This document shows positions 28,313-38,605 of a DNA stretch of 64,000 nt, one piece after another. Below the pieces are notes generated by a model, which had not been told where the DNA came from, did no database searches, and saw only the letters and a list, made by a program, of their open reading frames with translations. The position numbers and the translations under genes are program-made. Where the stretch lies: the NCBI GenBank assembly GCA_965240325.2, contig OZ251245.1:1116001-1180000 (forward strand), written 5' to 3'. Position 1 is the first letter of the stretch. Each line of letters starts with the position of its first letter. The stretch comes from Rebecca billardiae RCC1528 (taxonomy: Eukaryota > Haptophyta).

Positions 28313-30349
28313 TTGGCGGGCGCCGCTAATGACCCGTGTCGAGACAGACATTAATGGTGAGCCCGGCCTGGACCCGAGTCAGCTGCCACGGTGACGGGGA
28401 GTGCCGCACCTGAATGAAACAGATACTACTCACTCGGCGGAATAAAGATCGAATACTGATGCTGATGCTGATGTTAGGGGGGCCAAAGGACAAAGTGGCA
28501 CTGTAGCGACTAGCGTTACTGACGGCCACCGGAGCGCGGGTCCTAGCGTAAGCGAGTGTACAAGTGCAACTACAGTGCGCGCCGCGCGGCAAGTGGATGC
28601 AGGCTGTACTGCGGCACTGCGTCCGCGGTCATCGCCTCTTCACTTGTCGACTGCTGCTGCGGCGGGCCGGGGGCACCCGGCACGCGCGGTGTAGCGCGCT
28701 AAACGGAAGGTGATGGTAGACGCGCTGTCACTCAGTCTCACGCTCCCGCCGCCGCCGCCGCCGCCGGCAGGGGCCATCGTCATCACTCTAGGCCGCCGAA
28801 AGTGTAGTCGTTTTTTCGTCGGCGCTCACACGGCTTGCTGAAAGCCGGTCGACGGCTATAAGTATAACTCGCGGTCTGCGCATTGCGCTGACGGCTGAGT
28901 GAATGGCAAGTGTGCTCGGTGTCGCGGTCATTGGCCCGGTAGGCCACGGAGTGGCCCATTCCTTTTCGAGGCACAGTACGGTTCCGCCCGGGCCGCCCGG
29001 GACCGCCTGGGTCGGGCCGCGCGTACCCGCCACCGTCCGGCGCCCGGTCAGGCGAGTGGCTCAGCAGCTGGCTAGGCCGTCTAGGCCTAGGGCTGGCCGT
29101 CAGGCGACGCGCGGCCCGGGCGCCCCGGTCACTCACTGGCCACCCGGTAGTTATGACACTGCGCGGATTACCTCAAAGATGTGCGGGTGCCGTTTCTGGA
29201 CGCTTCTAGCCTTGATCTCCTGAACATTTGTAGGGGAGATGAGTTTAGTCAGTCGACTGACTAAACTTTTTCTTTAATCAAGGCTCCTCACGACTAGGCG
29301 CCGTCTTGCACGAAATCCCTATCCTCTCGTCTGGCGGTCTTGCATCAAATCCTGGACTCGCGAGGGCAAGGGGTGGGCCCTCTACCTACGGCCGCCAAAC
29401 CGGTAATACGCGTTCTGAGCCCGGTCTGGTTGCGGGCGGCCCGGGGCCGCCGCGCCCCGGCTGCCGGGGCGGCGACTCGGGGAGGCGAGCGTTGGCGCGC
29501 GCCCGCCGTGGCCGCGGCGGCAGCGGGGTCGTTGGGCCATCCCAGGGGTATCCGAGCCTCTCGACAAGGGGCCGTGGCTGCGCCTCGCGTGGGCTGTACT
29601 GCACGCGGGCAGCCGACACGAATGCGATGCGCCATCCAAGCGCGAGCCCGAGAGCTTTCGCGACACGGGTGCTGCGCGAGCACGTCTGAAGGAGCGGGCA
29701 AGGTCTCGAGAGGAAGCAGGGAGACCACAGAAGTGCTAGCTCGCAACGACAGTCAGGGAGCGCGAGCCGCCCCGCTGCGCTGCCTGAGCCGGTCGCCCCA
29801 CGGGCACGGCCACGGGCCACGCGTGGCGGGCAAACGTGACTGCCGCGCGGCAAGGCTTGGTGAGTGTGTACATGCTTCAAGTGGCTGGTCGCTGGTAGAG
29901 CTGCTGCATCCCAATCGCGAGCAGCCAGTAACAGCGACTCGGCCGCGCCGCCGCGGCCGTGCTCCGCAGTTCTGGTGCCCGCTCGGAACTGACGGTCACG
30001 GTTGCGCACCCGCGGGCGGCGAGACCAGTCAGTGGGCCGGCTCTGCCGCCGTCCCTGAGCGTGACCCGCAGTGGCGTCGCCGGGCTTGCAGGGGGGTCTA
30101 AGCCGGCCGCCCGCCCGAACCGGAGCCTGGCACGACCGTATCCGGCCCGCGCCGCCGCGCGCTGCCACAGTGGCCGGTGGCGGTGGCACGCGTCGGGCCC
30201 GCGCAGCCCGCGCGGCCCGCGCCGCCGCGCGGCCCGCGAGCACGGGCCTCATCCGACGAATAATAAGACTGACGAGTATCACGAACGAATATGGCGCCAA
30301 TGCGGGATAGTGCGACTGGAGTGCTGAGCCGTGACTGACTACGTCATGC
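28313..30349. other. 2-kb intergenic region
   Basis: No gene is recognised. It contains a CCG triplet run near 28747-28765 and the nested hairpin at 29208-29285. A long GC-rich part (29380-30240) is open in several frames on both strands but shows only Arg/Ala-rich translations. It may hold old coding sequence; I see no motif to support that. Confidence 0.45.
29208..29285. repeat. Nested inverted repeats with a 26-bp perfect palindrome and T-run
   Basis: Outer arms AGCCTTGAT (29208-29216) and ATCAAGGCT (29277-29285) enclose a 26-bp perfect palindrome (29242-29267, half-site AGTTTAGTCAGTC) followed directly by a T-rich tract (29264-29275). The AT-rich unit stands out from its GC-rich surroundings. 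It could be a small foldback insertion, or a terminator-like or RNA-hairpin element. Confidence 0.65.
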
Positions 30350-31990
30350 CTACCAGCCGTACGTACATCCCCGCCCACTATTCGGATGGTAGCCCGCGGT
30401 CGGCGGCGGCGGGCCGCCGATGATTGTCCCGCCGGTCGCTGTGACATCCTTCCACTTACGCCAGGTGAAGCGCAGGCCGATGACCGACTGGAAGTCGGTG
30501 AACAGGACGAGCTGGTGCGGGCTCTCGGCGAGCGTCGTGGCGGGAGAGAAGATCTCGGCGTAGTTGTCCGACGCGTTGCCGTTCAGCGGAGCGATCGAGA
30601 AGAAGGGCCAGCCGGGGGCGAGCGGCAAGCTCGCGTGAGATGCGAGCTCGAGCTCGTACCGGCCGCGCAGCCAGCGGCCCAGGCGGTCCTCGGCGAAGAG
30701 GTCGATGACGGCAGCATCGTACGCGGTGGCATCGACCTGGACCGATGCGCGCTCGGCTGCGTGCAAGCCTCGGCAGTGCGCGACGACGCGCGTGAGCAGC
30801 CGATCGAAGATCGCCGCCTGCTGCTGCTGGCGGACGCGAATGTGCATCGGCTCCCGCCACAGGAACTCACGGTACCGCGCGACGAGGTTGTGCACAGCCT
30901 CCGCCGGCGGGCGGTACAGCTTCGCGCCGTGCTCGATGGCGACGATGGTGACGTGGCGATACACCTTACTGCCGGCGAGGCAGCCCGCGACACGGCGCTC
31001 GGACTCGACGCACGCCGCATTGCCGCAACCAGATCGGCGTCCGCGGCGATGCCAATCTCATCGCGCCCTGCGCGGCGCGCGCGGGCACGCGCGCAGGACG
31101 CGCGTCAACACGGGCGGCGGGGGGGAGCGGGCACGGCGCGCGCGCAGCGGGATCCGATCGTACCGAGATCGAGCACGTGCTCGTCCGCCTCCCCGAGCAA
31201 GCACGGCCGCAGCGGGTAGCCGCGCTGCTGCCCGTCCTCCGCAGCCCCTGTCGTCGTCGGCAGCACGATGCCGCCGTCCGGCTGCTTCCAGGCCTTCAGG
31301 CCGACACCGAACTCGAATGGCATGCGGGCGGTCGGGAGCTGCGCGATGACCTCCTCGGGTGGCTCGGTCAGATTCATGTTCGCCACATGCAGCACGTTGC
31401 GCTTGGCCTTGAACGGCTGCGGCTCGGACTCGCCCTGCCTGGCATCACAGACGACGGGGCGGACGACGACACGCGGTGTTGGCGCGCCGCGGGTATGCGC
31501 GCGCAGGGAGGGATCGCGGGCGGGGCGGCGCACCTCGGGCGCTTGAACGCGGTCCATGCATTCACGAAGAAGTCCAGTGCGCCCCCGCGCGCGAGGAACT
31601 CCGCAAGGTTCTTCCACACCATCACCTTGCCATGCACCGTCTCGACCTCGATCTCCTCCTCCTTCCAGTTGCCGACGTGCTCGTAGACCTCCGCAGGGTG
31701 GTAGTCTGCGGTGCGCGTCTTGCCAGGCAAGTCCTCCACGAAGTAGAACCACTTTACCATGAGGGTCACTGACCCCGCGACGACTTCTTGACGACGCGGC
31801 GCACCTGCGCGAGCCCGGCGCGCTCCGAAGGCCTGCCGTTCTTCTGCAGCCACTGCACGACGACATGGTCTCCGATTCCGATATTGATGCCGCGCCAGAT
31901 GACGCCGACATTCCGCAATCGTCCTCCCCGCGTGGCGGCGGTGACGAGCTCCGGCGCGGTGGCCGGCGGGAGCTCCCCGCTCCGTCCATG
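30350..31990 (-). pseudogene. BAH-domain-like gene with introns and two apparent frameshifts
   Basis: In transcript order: SGELPPATAPELVTAA, NIGIGDHVVVQWLQKNGRPS and GLAQVRRVVKKSS. Then, one frame over after a GGGG run at about 31773-31776, come VTLMVKWFYFVEDLPGKTR, HPAEVYEHVGNW and IEVETVHGKVMVW, a BAH-like pattern (chromatin-associated, protein or nucleosome binding). A phase-2 intron at 31533-31439 (CCGAG|GTGCGC, TGCCAG|GCAG) joins to KRNVLHVANMNLTEPPEE. A phase-1 intron at 31163-31068 joins to RDEIGIAADADLVAA. A second frame change near 31000 leads into CLAGSKVYRHVTIVAIEHG and a ~200-residue unknown domain ending at 30350. Correct splice phases argue for a genuine gene; the two shifts argue for recent decay or base-call errors. 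The 5' end and start codon are not resolved. Confidence 0.5.
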
Positions 31991-32131
31991 ACTTCGACAA
32001 ACCGCGAGGGGCCGTTCGACCGGCGCTCAGCCGGAACGGAGCGACTCAACCAGGCTCGGCGGTTGCTCAAAAACCTATTCATGCCCTCCACCGCCCCTGG
32101 TGCAGGCCGGGCGTTGATTGGCTGTCGGTTG

Positions 32132-33602
32132 CTATTGCAGTTTTAAGAAAATCTCGTGGAACGTGGCCGGAAAAGGCACCCGCACATCTTTGAGGTGGGT
32201 GCGCTCCGCTGCCAGCGCCTTGCGTACCTTACGGCGCCGAAAACGGATCCGGCGCTCAGCGTTGCGCAGCGCGCGTGTGTCCTGGTCGCACGCCTCGCAC
32301 ACGAGCAGCAGCGCCAGCGCCATCTGCGCGTCCTCGTCGACCTCGGCCGAGTGCAGCGTCACGGGCGCGCCGCCCGCGCGTGCCGCCATCTCCTCGCGCT
32401 GCAGCTGCTCTGCGATGGCGCGGTCGCTGCGCAGCTGCTCGGCCAGCGGGTCGGGCGCGGCGGAGCGCTGCTCGCGCAGGCGGAGCGCGGCGGCGGACGT
32501 ACTCCTCCAGCGCGGCCTACTCGTCGTTCAGCGGCGCGCCGGGCCGGCAGCGCGCCCGTGATCGCCGACCGTCCGACCGAGAGCCGCGCGCGGCCATGTG
32601 TGCGCGCAGCTCCGCCGTCTCCTCCTACGAGAGCATGCCTGCGCGGCGGCGGCGGCGGCGCGGCCGGGGTAGTGCATGCGCGAGGTGCGTCAACAGTCAG
32701 CGCCGTACGGCTGGTCGGCGCGCCACGTGCCCGTCGCGCGCGCACGCGCGCGCGCGCGCCGCGCACAGAGCTGAGAGCAGCGACGCCGGCAGCTGCAGGT
32801 TGTGAGGGGCCGCCACGCTCATCGTCGCGACGCGGAAGACGATCTTGAGCACGTGGGAGAACGGGCCCGACGCGTCCTTGCGCTGCACGAAGATCAGCTT
32901 CATCGGTGGCACCACCGCCGCCATCAGCTGGCCCCTCACGTGCACCAGCTTGGCCAGGCGCGGCGAGCGACCACCTCCAGCGGCCAGGCGGAGTTGACCG
33001 GCCTTGGCGACAGGGTCCACGCGCCACACCGTCTTGGTGCGCGAGTCCCACGCGCCCGGAAGCGACGCCTGCGTGGTCTGCGCGTCGGGCAGGTCGAGAA
33101 GATGCGCCTCACCATGATCAGGCTCAGCGCCTCGATCACCACCTGCTTCGCCGTGTCGATCATCTTGGCACGCCTTGCTCGCACACGGTCGCGTGTCTCA
33201 TGCCCACCACCTTGGTTAGCACGTGGCAGCGGCGGTCCTGGATGCGCTGATGCACCTGGCCCGAGAGCAGCGGGTTGTTGCAGCTCGGGCAGAACGCCCG
33301 CACCGCCATCTGCGGCGCCAGCACCTGCTCCTTCGCGTCGCGCAGTGTCGAAGTCGTCACGCGGCCTGCGGTCCGCGCGTGCACGCGGTAGAGTTTCGCC
33401 CGGTGTCGTTTCAGAACGGCCCGATGTCGTGCGTCCCCAAGCGCATCAACGCGTTCCGCATGCCGAGCCGGTTCGCGTGCGCGTCCGCGCGCGCCCGCGC
33501 CGCGTCGCCGGCGTTTGACTGCGGGTCGAGAGGTCCACTGGTCATCGACTCATCGCGGGGAGCGATCGCCGGAGCCACCGCCCAGTCCGGAGTCCGGATC
33601 AC
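32132..33602 (-). pseudogene. Frame-disrupted gene, function unknown
   Basis: Conserved-looking pieces follow each other on the minus strand in alternating frames: NRLGMRNALMRLGTHDIGPF (33480-33414), then QMAVRAFCPSCNNPLLSG and RRCHVLTKVVGMRHATV (33310-33190), KMIDTAKQVVIEALSLIM (33165-33110), MAAVVPPMKLIFVQRKDASG and HVLKIVFRVATMSVAAPHNL (32925-32800). The last segment is RAIAEQLQREEMAAR with RRIRFRRRKVRKALAAERTH, ending in EIFLKLQ at 32132. At least three single-base frame changes are needed, plus a probable intron near 32770-32690. A CPSC motif is the only recognisable feature (possible metal-binding half-site). The pieces read as one protein that has lost its frame; the family is unknown. 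Confidence 0.4.
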
Positions 33603-34020
33603 TGTTGTCTGTCTGGTGCGACTGGGCGGAGTCCGGCCCCGGGCATTACCACAATGGCGCAGATTCGTTTACTGACAATGTGACGGCCGTCCAACGACAT
33701 ACGCGGAATGACCCGGGCGCGGCCTTTTAAGCTTGGGATGGACAGCATTGTACCGTACCCCTCAAACAATCGAAAACTCACCCTCCAACAACCCTAAAAA
33801 TCGTCCCCCGTCCCCTTTTCTTTGCTGATCAAAAGATCTTTTTGACAACGTAGTGAGGGCCCCCGGTGGGGCTCCACGCTACGCGCTCCGCCCTGCACCG
33901 CGGGCCATGATGACTCTGACGCCCGTGCCCGTTGCATACCACGTCGTTAATATATCAGATGGTACTAAATAATCAATAATATATCGTCGCGGCGACAGCG
34001 CGCGAGTTCTCGTCGTCACG
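33603..34020. other. Intergenic DNA, AT-rich in part
   Basis: Low-GC tracts (CAATCGAAAACTCACC, TTTGCTGATCAAAAGATC) and, near 33946-33990, TTAATATATC/AATATATCG. This is the 3' flank of the CCCH gene. No gene is seen. Confidence 0.45.
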
Positions 34021-36431
34021 TCAATCGATGATGCTCTCCAGCATGGAGAGGACAACTGTCTCGTCGTCTGCCGCTGCTTCGAGCCCGTCGAAGGCGCGCT
34101 GCTGGTGAGGCGCCGCTGCAGATGTCGCGGATGGCATGGGTAGTTGCATGGCGGACGAGATCGGCGAGCCGGTGTGGGCGCGCGCGGCGGCGCTGCCACC
34201 AACGAGACCCCTCGACGCGTGCGAGAGCATGCCAGGTGGCAGCGGCGCAGCGGCAGTCGTAGAGCCGACGTACCCAGGGATGAGGTGCGCCCCGCTTGCA
34301 GGGGGCATGCGCGTTGGTGGTGGACCCGACGGCGCCATGCCTGGCGACAGTGTGGCGCCCCGGCCCAGGTGGGCGCTGCTCTCCACGGCCTCTCTCGGCA
34401 CGTGCATGCCCGGCGGCATGTGCGCGTGCTGCTGCGCGGCGGACGGCGGCGTCTGGTGCTGCATGGGGGGAGGCTGCTGATATGGGCCGGGTGGAGGCGG
34501 CATGCTGTAGATGGCCGCGTGCGACTTCGGCACAGGTGTGCCGACGGCGAGATTGCTCGGCGGGGCTGCAGGCGGCGGCGATGGCGTGGATGCATGGGTG
34601 TGATGCCTCACAGACATCGTTGCCACGGCCGCAGCCGCAGCATCCGCGTTGAGCAGCCACCGCTGGGCCGGCAAGATGGTGTGCCCCGCGTGTGGTGTCC
34701 CCGGAGCCGCCAAGCCGCCCATCACCGATGCGGATGCGTGCGAGGCAACGAACGGCAGTCCCGCCGCCGCTGGCTCGAGCAGCACTCTGCTCGGTGAGGG
34801 TCTGGCGCCACCGACCACTCTGTCCGCGGCTGCGCTCGGGGGCGCCTGCGCAGCCGCCAGGCCGAGGAGCTCTGCCCGCGGCTGCGGCAGCGCAAGCTCC
34901 GCGTGCGCTGCTCGCACCTCGCCACGGCCCGCGCACGCACTCGAAGGGTCACCGGTGCCCATCCTCGCCCCTGCAAGCGCCTCTGAAGACACGCCGTGGT
35001 GCGTGGCCGGAGTGCCCGCGGGTATGGCTGCAGAGCGGATGATGGCGCCGGCGTCACTCGCCTGATCGTGCGTGACGCCTGCACGCGCCGCATCCGCTCC
35101 AGCGCGCTCCACGGGCGAGGACGGCGAGTGCGGCGCGTGCAGCCGCTGAGGCGGCAGCCGAGTGCCGGCGGCATGCGCAGCCGGCGGGGCCACCTCGCTC
35201 GCTTCGCTGCGGTGACAGCCTGACAAGGACTGCCGAGGCAATGGCCGGGCGTGGCCACCCGCAGCTCCGGCAGCGCATGCCGCGCTCGCACCAGCTCGCA
35301 GTGCCACGCGCTGCTGCGGCGCCGCCTCGCGCGCTCTGCCCAGCCTCCTGGTCTCGAGCTCGTGCGAGGCTTGCACCACCGTCACGTCTGCCGCCGCCGG
35401 CGTGCTCGCCGTGCGCGCGATGCGCGCAGCGGCGGAGTCGGTGGCGCAGGGCTGCTGTTGCTCCGGAGCATCACGATCGTCCGCGCCTGCCGCCTCGTCC
35501 TCGCACCCAAAGCACTCCTCGGTGCCACTGTCGGAGGAGGTGTCCCCCGCCATGCCTGGTCGCCGATGGATGAACCGGCACCGGTCGCCACAGGGGCAGT
35601 GCCCTGTCCGGCTGAACGTGCGGCACTTGACGGTCTTGTAGCGCGGGTGCCGGTTGCGCGAGCGAAGCTCAGGGTCGCCGTGCGCAAACTGGCAGCGGCT
35701 GCCGTACCTGCGCGGCGCGACGGGCAGCGACGCGAAAGTGATGCGCGCGCGCGATGGCGAGTCGTGGTGGGTGGCGCGTGTGAGCACTGGCAGCGAGTAG
35801 AGCAATGCGTGTGGGCGTGACACGGCGCTCGCGCAAGAGACGGGGCGACGCACGGGCAGGCTCCCTTGTCACGGAACGTCTTGCAGAGCTCCGTCTTGTA
35901 CAGCGGATTGTCCGTTTTGCTATTGCTCGCAGCGCTCGGCTTGGGCCCACCGCCGCCGTCCGTGGCGGGCGGGCCACTCGATCGCGTGGGGGCGTCTGGT
36001 CCGTCGTGCGTCGAAGCGCCGGCCTGCTTGATGGCCACCCTGCGGTGCTCGCTGCTGCTCGACGCTGTCGTCGCACTGCCGCGGCCCGCCCGACTCCCGG
36101 CGGTGCCGTCACTCATCTGATGCGGGCCGCCGGGCTGAGGTGCAGGCGAGTGTGCGCGCTCCTCCGCCGCTCGCGACGGACGGTGCGACCGTGACTGGGG
36201 CGTGTCCGTGGTGCCCCGACCCCGCAGCGATGCGCGCAGGGGCTGATACGGGGTCGCAGACTCGGCAGGCGGCTTGAGCCGATGGCCGCCGCCGCTCGGC
36301 GGCCGGTGCCGGTTGCTAGCATCACCCACGCGACGGCCCGGAGCCGAGGCGGCAGCGTGCGTGAAGCGCTGCGTCGGTGCCGCGGAGCCCGGCGCCGGCG
36401 CGCTGCTCGTCGCTGCCGGCGCGACGAGCAT
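34021..36431 (-). CDS. Tandem CCCH zinc-finger protein, tristetraprolin type
   Basis: Predicted RNA-binding regulator of AU-rich-element mRNA decay or translation. Two fingers follow the ZFP36/TTP pattern: lead-in YKTELCKTFRDKGACP, then YGSRCQFAHGDPEL, an 11-residue linker, then lead-in RYKTVKCRTFSRTGHCPCGD and RCRFIHRRP. The first finger is split by a 146-nt intron (35853-35708; GCCTGCCC|GTGCGT, GCGCAG|GTACGG, phase 2). Splicing recreates C-x8-C-x5-C-x3-H exactly, which confirms both exons. I take the ATG at 36431 (MLVAPAATSSAPA). The spliced length is about 754 residues, with low-complexity Pro/Ala/His/Met regions on both sides and a C-terminus VLSMLESIID that could bind a partner. A perfect 26-bp hairpin lies 53 bp upstream of the start. 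Confidence 0.88.
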
Positions 36432-36483
36432 GGGCGCGGGCACCCAACGCCCGCGCGATGGGTCGCCGCCTCGCGCGTGCGGT

Positions 36484-36548
36484 GGGCCCACACTCTGACG
36501 AACCGCGAGCCCACCACCCGGCCTCGCGGTTCGTCAGAGTGTGGGCCC
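36484..36548. repeat. 26-bp perfect inverted repeat, 13-nt loop, at the 5' end of the CCCH gene
   Basis: Arms 36484-36509 and 36523-36548 are exact reverse complements (GGGCCCACACTCTG...CGCGAG). The hairpin would lie in the 5' UTR or core promoter of the minus-strand CCCH gene, whose ATG is at 36431. It could block scanning ribosomes, bind a protein, or be a small foldback insertion. Confidence 0.75.
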
Positions 36549-36651
36549 TGCTCAAGTTACTTACACGAGGAGACTTTTTGCGACTGGATGCACCTGCAGG
36601 AGCACGACGCTCTACCGAAGGGCCAATAAGCAAGGGCCCTTGGCTCTACTA

Positions 36652-36712
36652 CAGTTTACTAATACGAATATATGGGGGTAAGAGACGCACACAGCTCAGG
36701 CAGGCGAGATTA
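36652..36712. repeat. Dispersed repeat, copy 1 (second copy at 40661-40710)
   Basis: The motif ACAGTTTACTAA then TAAGAGACGCACACAGCTCA and GGCAGGCGAGAT occurs here and again at 40661-40710 in the same orientation, with a different short interior. It may be the end of an interspersed element. Confidence 0.6.
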
Positions 36713-36915
36713 CGGCTGCAGACGACTGAGGCCACTCGAGCGACTTCGTGTCTGGCGAGGCAGATCGCCAGTGCGTGGCGAGGCAGACGCTCGCCTGCCT
36801 CGCCCAGCGCTAAGTTAGTAAAGTAGCCGCGGCCGAACTTTACGAAAGCCAAATGTCTGCCGGGGCGCCGCCCGTCTTTTGCGCACGGTGACAAGGGCGC
36901 GCGAGGGCGCTTCCT

Positions 36916-37594
36916 CACGATCCCGAAGAGCGCTGGGCGCGGCGTCGCGTTGGCGGCGGCAGTAGCGGCGCTGGGGTGTATCTTGCCCATTCTGCGTGGC
37001 GGCGCGCTCTCCTGACGCCTCGGCCGCCGCCACGCCATGCGCGACCGGGCATATTGCCTTCTTGACGGGCAGTGCACACGCCCTTGCAAGCGCACAGCCG
37101 TGAAGAGCCGAGAGCGTCCGTCGCGAGCACGCCGCCCACGCGGGATGCGTTGCCATCAGGACTATATTCGTATGACACTGATGGGTGCTCGCGCTCTGGC
37201 AGGTGCGAGCCAGGATGACCATGGGTAGCAGCTACGATGAGCACTGCTGACTTGCATTTCAGCCGATGACATCCTCTCGTTCAGCGATCTTGACTGCGCT
37301 CTGAACGCATGGCGAACTCGGCAAAGCGCATGCGCAAGGTGGTTTCGGTGACAACACAACGCATATCATCCCGCGTGGGCACGTGCTCGCGACGGACGCT
37401 TTCGGCTCTTCACGGCTGTGCGCTTGCAAGGGCGTGTGCACTGCCCGTCAAGAAGGCGACACGCCCGGTCGCGCATGGCGTGGCGGCGGCCGAGGCGTCA
37501 TGAGAGCGCGCCGCCACGCAGAATGGGCAAGATACACCCCAGCGCCGCTGCCGCCGCCAACGCGACGCCGCGCGCAGCGCTCTTCGGGATCGTG
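36916..37594. repeat. Large inverted repeat (~237-bp arms, ~204-bp spacer)
   Basis: Left arm 36916-37152 and right arm 37357-37594 are near-identical in opposite orientation, with scattered substitutions and small indels. Shared landmarks are CGATCCCGAAGAGCGCT, GGGGTGTATCTTGCCCATTC, GGGCAGTGCACACGCCC and GTGAAGAGCCGAGAG. The spacer is unrelated DNA. The structure is a foldback element or a recombination product. Neither arm holds a convincing gene. Confidence 0.8.
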
Positions 37595-37853
37595 ACGGGC
37601 CGTCTGGGCTCTCCGCCGCCGTGCGCTGGCAAGGGGTGCTCACAGTGCGGAAAGACTGTGGCGTGAACGGTCGCGTTCGGCGTGGCGACGAACGGGACCG
37701 CGCGCGATCGCACACAGCCGCGCGGGTGGCAAACAGTATGCCGCAGCGCCGCTGCCGCCGCCCAAGCGAGGTCGCGAGCGACTGCCCTTCGGATCGCGAG
37801 CCAGCGCCCCCGCGCCCCTTGCGCCGCCGTGAAAGAAGACCGGGGCCGCCTTG

Positions 37854-37886
37854 GCGCGGCTCCGGATTCGGTTGACCCCTGCCAGT
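37854..37886 (+). repeat. 33-bp dispersed repeat, inverted partner at 39545-39577
   Basis: GCGCGGCTCCGG, one variable base, then TTCGGTTGACCCCTGCCAGT. The partner at 39545-39577 is the reverse complement with a single difference. The pair brackets the foldback element and an eroded gene over about 1.7 kb. Confidence 0.65.
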
Positions 37887-37951
37887 GGCGGGCATTCTGA
37901 GAACCGAGTCGAAGTCACTCGAGCGGACCATATAGCCGGGTCCCTCCCGAC

Positions 37952-38385
37952 CAGCGATCCCGGTTCGTGTAATCTGGCCTCGCGAACGAACTCACGAACC
38001 TTGGTTCGCGAACCACGGCAGTTCGCGAACTCACGGCCTCCCCGGCGGCCCTCTCGCGAACGAACTCGCGAACTTTCGCGAACCGTACGCGAACCGATTA
38101 TTTATTCGATTTAATAGGAAAACTTGATTAAATATTGAATATTCTCCCGGCTTGGCGGAAATCATATTGGAATATCGACCCAAGATTACCTTGAGATTGG
38201 CCGCTTACATATGGGAGATTGATGGTGGTGGGGTTCACGAACAGTTCGCTTAGTTCGCGAACCGGTTCGCGAGTTCGCGAACTTCGCTCGGAGGCCAGCC
38301 GATGAGGCGAACGAACGCGAACCTAGGCGAACAAACACCGTTCGCGAACCCGTTCGCGAACTTTTTCAACGAACCGGGATCGCTG
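37952..38385. mobile_element. Foldback-type element built of GTTCGCGAAC palindromes
   Basis: 17-bp terminal inverted repeats (CAGCGATCCCGGTTCGT at 37952-37968; its reverse complement at 38369-38385) enclose two clusters of CGAAC half-sites and whole GTTCGCGAAC palindromes (37977-38096 and 38235-38362). Between them lies an AT-rich core of about 130 bp (38096-38230). There are roughly twenty CGAAC/GTTCG half-sites in all. The architecture fits a non-autonomous foldback transposon whose subterminal repeats bind a transposase. An origin-like or protein-binding array is an alternative. No open reading frame is present. Confidence 0.6.
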
Positions 38386-38605
38386 CTCCCGACCCCGGAT
38401 TGATGACTTCAAAGCGACATTGAGCATACACCCACCTCCCAATATGTTTCAGGCTCAATTTTTATAAGTGACACATACAGAAATCTGACCGAAATCCGAA
38501 ACATGGGTAAATGCATATTGACGCGGGTATTTCTGACGGAACTTGTATTCCATTCATGCATCGACGTGATACGCACGCCATGACCATGTCACGCCTCACG
38601 GCAGC

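Noticed and set aside
29380-30250. GC-rich open frames on both strands, possible gene
   Set aside because: No recognisable motif, no good start, composition typical of GC-driven chance frames.
37977-38362. CRISPR-like array
   Set aside because: Repeats are short palindromes in both orientations with no constant spacers; the structure is foldback, not CRISPR.
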